Below are positions 28,530 to 32,490 of a DNA stretch of 32,490 nt, piece after piece (within the stretch, counting starts at the first letter, position 1; every line of letters starts with the position of its first letter). A program made the position numbers and the translations under genes. This DNA is from Flavobacteriaceae bacterium (GTDB taxonomy: Bacteria; Bacteroidota; Bacteroidia; Flavobacteriales; Flavobacteriaceae). The stretch is taken from NCBI GenBank assembly GCA_947457105.1, contig CANGUP010000017.1, positions 1-32,490 on the forward strand. Direction: 5' to 3'. The notes under the pieces are model-generated. The model was given only the letters and a program-made list of their open reading frames with translations, was not told where the DNA came from and made no database searches.

Positions 28530-29627
28530 ATGAGTGCCAACACACCTGTCTTTTCTAAAAGCGACAATCTTAAATTTTTTAGAACATTAAATAAAAGAGT
28601 AAACGATTACTTCAAAGAAAATAATATTGATAAAACCGGAAATTGGAAATTACATTTAAAAACAATTGTAATGTTTACTATTTTCCTAACACCATACTTC
28701 TTTTTACTTGCAATGGAAATGCCTTTTTGGACTTACCTTTTACTTAATGTAGTGATTGGAGTTGGAATGGCTGGCGTTGGAATGAATGTAATGCACGACG
28801 GAAATCACGGCGCTTATTCTAACAAAGGTTGGGTTAATAAATTCATGGGCGGAAGCATTTATATTCTTGCTGGTAACGTTTACAATTGGCAAGTTCAACA
28901 CAATGTTTTGCACCATACGTATACTAATATTCTTGGTCATGATGAAGACTTAGAAGCTGGAAGAATTTTACGTTTTACCAAAGAGGCAAAATGGTACAGT
29001 CATCATAAATTCCAACATTATTATTCATTCATTCTTTACGGATTATTGACTTTCAATTGGGCAATTACAACCGATTTTCAACAAATGAGACGTTATTTAA
29101 AGAGAAATTTATCTTACGGAGAGTTTAAAAAACCTGTAATTCGTTGGACAACATTAGTAATTACGAAAGTGATTTATTTTTCAATGTGGATTGTGATTCC
29201 AATTCTTGTTGGGCACGTTAGTTGGTGGCAAGTTCTAATCGGATTTTTTATTATGCATTACACAGCAGGAGTTATCCTGAGTGTTGTATTCCAATTGGCT
29301 CACGTAGTTCATGAAACTGATAATCCAATTCCAAATAATGAAGGTGAAATAGAAAATACTTGGGCAATTCACCAATTGTATACTACTGCGAATTTTGCTC
29401 CAAAAAATTGGTTAGTAAACTATTACACTGGTGGATTAAACCATCAAATTGAGCATCATATTTTCCCTAATATCAGCCATATTCATTACAATAAAATTGC
29501 TGAATTTGTTAGAGAAACTGCAAAAGAATGTAATCTTCCTTACTACGAATTCAAAACTACTAGAGCAGCCATTTATTCGCACTTTACTCATTTGAGAGAT
29601 TTAGGAAGACAACCACAATTATCGTAA
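28530..29627 (+). CDS. Membrane fatty acid desaturase (acyl-CoA/linoleoyl-CoA desaturase type)
   Basis: Histidine boxes HDGNHGAYS, HNVLHHTYTN, HQIEHHIFPNISH; ATG at 28530. Confidence 0.95.
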   Translation: MSANTPVFSKSDNLKFFRTLNKRVNDYFKENNIDKTGNWKLHLKTIVMFTIFLTPYFFLLAMEMPFWTYLLLNVVIGVGMAGVGMNVMHDGNHGAYSNKGWVNKFMGGSIYILAGNVYNWQVQHNVLHHTYTNILGHDEDLEAGRILRFTKEAKWYSHHKFQHYYSFILYGLLTFNWAITTDFQQMRRYLKRNLSYGEFKKPVIRWTTLVITKVIYFSMWIVIPILVGHVSWWQVLIGFFIMHYTAGVILSVVFQLAHVVHETDNPIPNNEGEIENTWAIHQLYTTANFAPKNWLVNYYTGGLNHQIEHHIFPNISHIHYNKIAEFVRETAKECNLPYYEFKTTRAAIYSHFTHLRDLGRQPQLS

Positions 29628-29655
29628 AGACGTGATTAATCGCGTCTCTAATTAC
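29624..29655. repeat. Intergenic imperfect palindrome (stem-loop)
   Basis: gtaaagacgtgattaatcgcgtctctaattac; core agacgtga-ttaa-tcgcgtct pairs with one G-T wobble. Confidence 0.5.
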
Positions 29656-29671
29656 AATCAACAACACAACA

Positions 29672-30862
29672 ATGAGCAACCCATTATCAGACAGAATTAA
29701 CCAACTATCTACATCACAAACTCTTGCTATGGCAGCATTAGCAAGAGAATTAAAAGCACAAGGAAAAGACATCATTAGTTTAAGTTTAGGTGAACCTGAT
29801 TTTAACACACCTGATTTTATCAAAGAAGCGGCTAAAAAAGCAATCGACGAAAACTACTCAACTTACTCACCTGTTGATGGTTATATGGAATTGAAAGAAG
29901 CTATTTGTAGAAAATTTAAACGTGATAATAATTTAGATTACAAACCTGCAAATATTGTGGTTTCTACTGGAGCAAAACAATCTTTATACAACATTGCTCA
30001 ATGTATGATTAATGAAGGCGATGAAGTAATTCTTCCTGCACCATACTGGGTTTCTTACTTTGAAATTATAAAAATGGCTGGCGGAATTCCAGTTGAAGTT
30101 CCTACTTCAGTTGAAAGTGATTTCAAAATTACACCAGAACAATTAGAAAAAGCTATTACTCCAAAAACTAAAATGATTTGGTATAGTTCGCCATGCAATC
30201 CTAGTGGTTCTGTATATAATCGTGAGGAGTTGACAGCTTTATCAAAAGTGATACTGAATCAACCAAGCGAAATTTATGTGGTTTCAGATGAAATCTACGA
30301 ACACATTAATTTCTCTGGAACTTTTTGCAGTATTGCTACTATTGAAGGAATGTTCGACAGAACGATTACTGTAAACGGTGTTGCTAAAGCATTTGCTATG
30401 ACTGGATGGAGAATTGGATACATCGGTGCTCCTGAAGTTATTGCAAAAGCTTGTACTAAAATGCAAGGACAAGTTACTTCTGGAGCGAATTCTATCGCTC
30501 AAAGAGCTACAATTACCGCAGTTGATGCTGATCCAAGTGTATTGAACGAAATGGTTTCTGCTTTCAAAAATCGTAGAGATTTAGTAGTTGGATTAGTAAA
30601 AGAGATTCCTGGATTCAAGCTAAATGTTCCTGAAGGTGCTTTTTATGTTTTTCCTGATGTTTCTTATTATTTTGGAAAAACTTTACGTGGAAAATTAATC
30701 AATAATGCTGATGATTTTTCAATGTATTTATTGTCAGAAGCAAATGTTGCTACAGTAACTGGAGATGCTTTTGGAAATCCAGATTGTATTCGTTTTTCGT
30801 ATGCAACAAGCGAAGCATTATTAGCTGAAGCAATGAAACGTATTAAAGAAGCGTTGTTATAA
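29672..30862 (+). CDS. Pyridoxal phosphate-dependent aminotransferase, class I/II (aspartate aminotransferase-like)
   Basis: ISLSLGEPDFNTPDFIKEAA, VVSTGAKQSLYN, YSSPCNPSGSVYN, VVSDEIYEHINF, GVAKAFAMTGWRIGYIGAP. Confidence 0.95.
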   Translation: MSNPLSDRINQLSTSQTLAMAALARELKAQGKDIISLSLGEPDFNTPDFIKEAAKKAIDENYSTYSPVDGYMELKEAICRKFKRDNNLDYKPANIVVSTGAKQSLYNIAQCMINEGDEVILPAPYWVSYFEIIKMAGGIPVEVPTSVESDFKITPEQLEKAITPKTKMIWYSSPCNPSGSVYNREELTALSKVILNQPSEIYVVSDEIYEHINFSGTFCSIATIEGMFDRTITVNGVAKAFAMTGWRIGYIGAPEVIAKACTKMQGQVTSGANSIAQRATITAVDADPSVLNEMVSAFKNRRDLVVGLVKEIPGFKLNVPEGAFYVFPDVSYYFGKTLRGKLINNADDFSMYLLSEANVATVTGDAFGNPDCIRFSYATSEALLAEAMKRIKEALL

Positions 30863-30901
30863 AATTCCAAAAAAATAAATTCCAAATTTCAAATAAATAA
30901 C

Positions 30902-30933
30902 AAACCTCAAAATTCAAACTTTGAGGTTTTTTT
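30902..30933. terminator. Bidirectional terminator between aminotransferase and convergent acetyltransferase
   Basis: aaacctcaaa-attcaaac-tttgaggttttttt. Confidence 0.85.
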
Positions 30934-31489
30934 ATTGGTTTATCTTCCGAATCACTTTTGCAGGATTTCCAACGGCGAGTGAATTATCAGGAATATCTTT
31001 AGTTACAATCGAGCCTGCACCAATCGTGCATCCGTTTCCAATTTTTACACCTGGACAAATTACAGAGTTTCCTCCTATCCAACAATCATCACCTATTGAA
31101 ACTGATTTTGAAAACTCAACTGTTCGTCTTTCAACGGCATCAAGTGGATGCGTTGCTGTATAAATATGAACATTCGGACCAAAGAAAACATTGTTTCCAA
31201 TTTCGATTTTCATAGTATCTAAAACCACACAATTCACATTAAAATATACATTTTCACCAGAATGAATATTATAACCATAATCACAATGAAATGGTGGTTC
31301 GATGTATAATCTTTTGTGCGCATTGGGCATCAATTCACGCAGAATATTTCTTGAATTTCCATTCATAACATACTCAGTAACATTCAATCTATGAAGTAAC
31401 TTTTTAGCTCGCAATCGCTCAGCTATCAAAACTTTATCATTAGCAAAATAGATTTCACCATCGAGCATTTTTTCTTTTTCAGATTTCAT
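30932..31489 (-). CDS. Sugar O-acetyltransferase (maltose/galactoside acetyltransferase-like, hexapeptide repeat)
   Basis: KMLDGEIYFANDKVLIAERLRAKKLLHRLN; EPPFHCDYGYNIHSGENVYFNVNCVVLD; DDCWIGGNSVICPGVKIGNGCTIGAGSIVTKDIP. Confidence 0.95.
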   Translation of the reverse strand: MKSEKEKMLDGEIYFANDKVLIAERLRAKKLLHRLNVTEYVMNGNSRNILRELMPNAHKRLYIEPPFHCDYGYNIHSGENVYFNVNCVVLDTMKIEIGNNVFFGPNVHIYTATHPLDAVERRTVEFSKSVSIGDDCWIGGNSVICPGVKIGNGCTIGAGSIVTKDIPDNSLAVGNPAKVIRKINQ

Positions 31490-31551
31490 AATTCAATTTT
31501 AAACAATCAAATATACTGTTTTGCCACAGATTAAACAGATTAGAAAAATAT

Positions 31552-31583
31552 TTGTTAGAAAAACTATTTTAATTGTATTTTTG
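31552..31583 (+). promoter_or_regulatory. Bacteroidota-type promoter (TTG-N21-TAnnTTTG) abutting the Crp/Fnr start codon
   Basis: TTG at 31552-31554; TATTTTTG at 31576-31583; ATG at 31589. Confidence 0.45.
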
Positions 31584-31588
31584 AGCTG

Positions 31589-32164
31589 ATGCAATCTATC
31601 CTACAAAATATCGCTAAGCATGTTTCTTTAACTTCTGATGAAGAATCTTTGTTTTTATCTAAAACCGAAACCAAACACTTAAAAGCTAAGACTATTTTAT
31701 TGAGTTCGGGCGAAATTACTGATTGTACTTACTTCGTTAATTCGGGTATTTTAAGAAGTTTTAATATTAACGATAATATTATCGAGCATGTTTTGCATTT
31801 TGCTTGCGAAGGTTGGTGGATTGGCGATATGTACAGTTATATATCAGGAAAACCAGGTAATCTTTTTATAGAAGTTTTAGAAGATGCCGAAGTGGTCATC
31901 ATAACTAAAGAAAATCACCAAAAATTATACAAGGAAATTCCAAAATTAGAACGTTTTTTCAGAATTCTAGCTGAAAACTCATTGGTTTCACACCAAGAAC
32001 GCTTAATGGATAACTTAAGTTTATCTGCAGAAGAACGCTTCGAAAAATTCTGTTCAAAATATCCAACACTAATTCAAAAAATACCTCAAAAACAAGTTGC
32101 TTCTTACATTGGTGTTACTCCTGAGTTTTTTAGTAAAATGAAAGCACATTTATTAAAAAAATAA
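31589..32164 (+). CDS. Crp/Fnr family transcriptional regulator
   Basis: cNMP-like domain (TILLSSGEITDCTYFVNSGILRSF, WWIGDMYSY) and C-terminal HTH PQKQVASYIGVTPEFFSKMKAHLLKK. Confidence 0.92.
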   Translation: MQSILQNIAKHVSLTSDEESLFLSKTETKHLKAKTILLSSGEITDCTYFVNSGILRSFNINDNIIEHVLHFACEGWWIGDMYSYISGKPGNLFIEVLEDAEVVIITKENHQKLYKEIPKLERFFRILAENSLVSHQERLMDNLSLSAEERFEKFCSKYPTLIQKIPQKQVASYIGVTPEFFSKMKAHLLKK

Positions 32165-32242
32165 TTTCTTAATCTACATTAAGTGCTTCACGAATCTTAT
32201 CGCAGTAAATTTGTATCATAATAATTAATACATTTATACATT

Positions 32243-32308
32243 ATGACACCGAAACAAAAATCATTAAATTTAATTACATCTTTTGTTTCGGCTGCATTTG
32301 ACAATTAA
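32243..32308 (+). other. Possible 21-aa micro-ORF
   Basis: atgacaccgaaacaaaaatc...gacaattaa encodes MTPKQKSLNLITSFVSAAFDN; preceded by TAAATTTG. Confidence 0.25.
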
Positions 32309-32328
32309 AAAACAAATAAAAAAGACAA

Positions 32329-32490
32329 ATGAAAAATATAGTTTTACACAAAGCAGATTCAAGAGGTCACGCTAATCATGGTTGGTTGAATGCTTATCAT
32401 AGTTTCAGTTTTGCAAGTTGGTACAATCCTGATAGAGTTCAGTTTGGAATGTTACGCGTTTTAAACGACGACACTATTGCTGCAGGAATG
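32329..32490 (+). CDS. Pirin family protein (5' part, truncated by window end)
   Basis: MKNIVLHKADSRGHANHGWLNAYHSFSFASWYNPDRVQFGMLRVLNDDTIAAGM, typical pirin N-terminus. Confidence 0.93.
   Translation, partial: MKNIVLHKADSRGHANHGWLNAYHSFSFASWYNPDRVQFGMLRVLNDDTIAAGM

Overview
AT-rich Bacteroidota (Flavobacteriaceae-like) chromosomal segment, mostly housekeeping and accessory genes. It holds about 25 confident CDSs, one tRNA-Gly and several bidirectional terminators. Recognisable loci: L,D-transpeptidase, DUF5916 protein, gpmI, MscS-like channel, an LRR-TerC-DUF2490-TetR-ABC-HlyD-TolC cluster, acetyl-CoA hydrolase/transferase, map, a GxxExxY (PD-(D/E)XK-like) gene, SAM methyltransferase, M16 peptidase, a T9SS Plug/DUF5103-like protein, apaG, pruA, a T9SS-sorted alpha/beta hydrolase, rsmG, fatty acid desaturase, aminotransferase, a Maa-like acetyltransferase, a Crp/Fnr regulator and a partial pirin. 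No CRISPR array, phage, IS transposase or obvious defence island is visible. Main points for a second look: (1) a ~0.49 kb GxxExxY unit bounded by imperfect inverted repeats with internal ~20-nt periodicity, placed directly against the next gene's start codon; (2) an exporter operon whose ABC ATPase has degenerate signature, Walker B and H-loop motifs; (3) a 22-nt near-identical motif (palindrome AATAGTNNNACTATT fused to a TATATTTG -7 box) upstream of two adjacent transcription units; (4) a small decayed gene with correctable frameshifts at 7093-7330; (5) gene debris and a long hairpin at 2429-2760.
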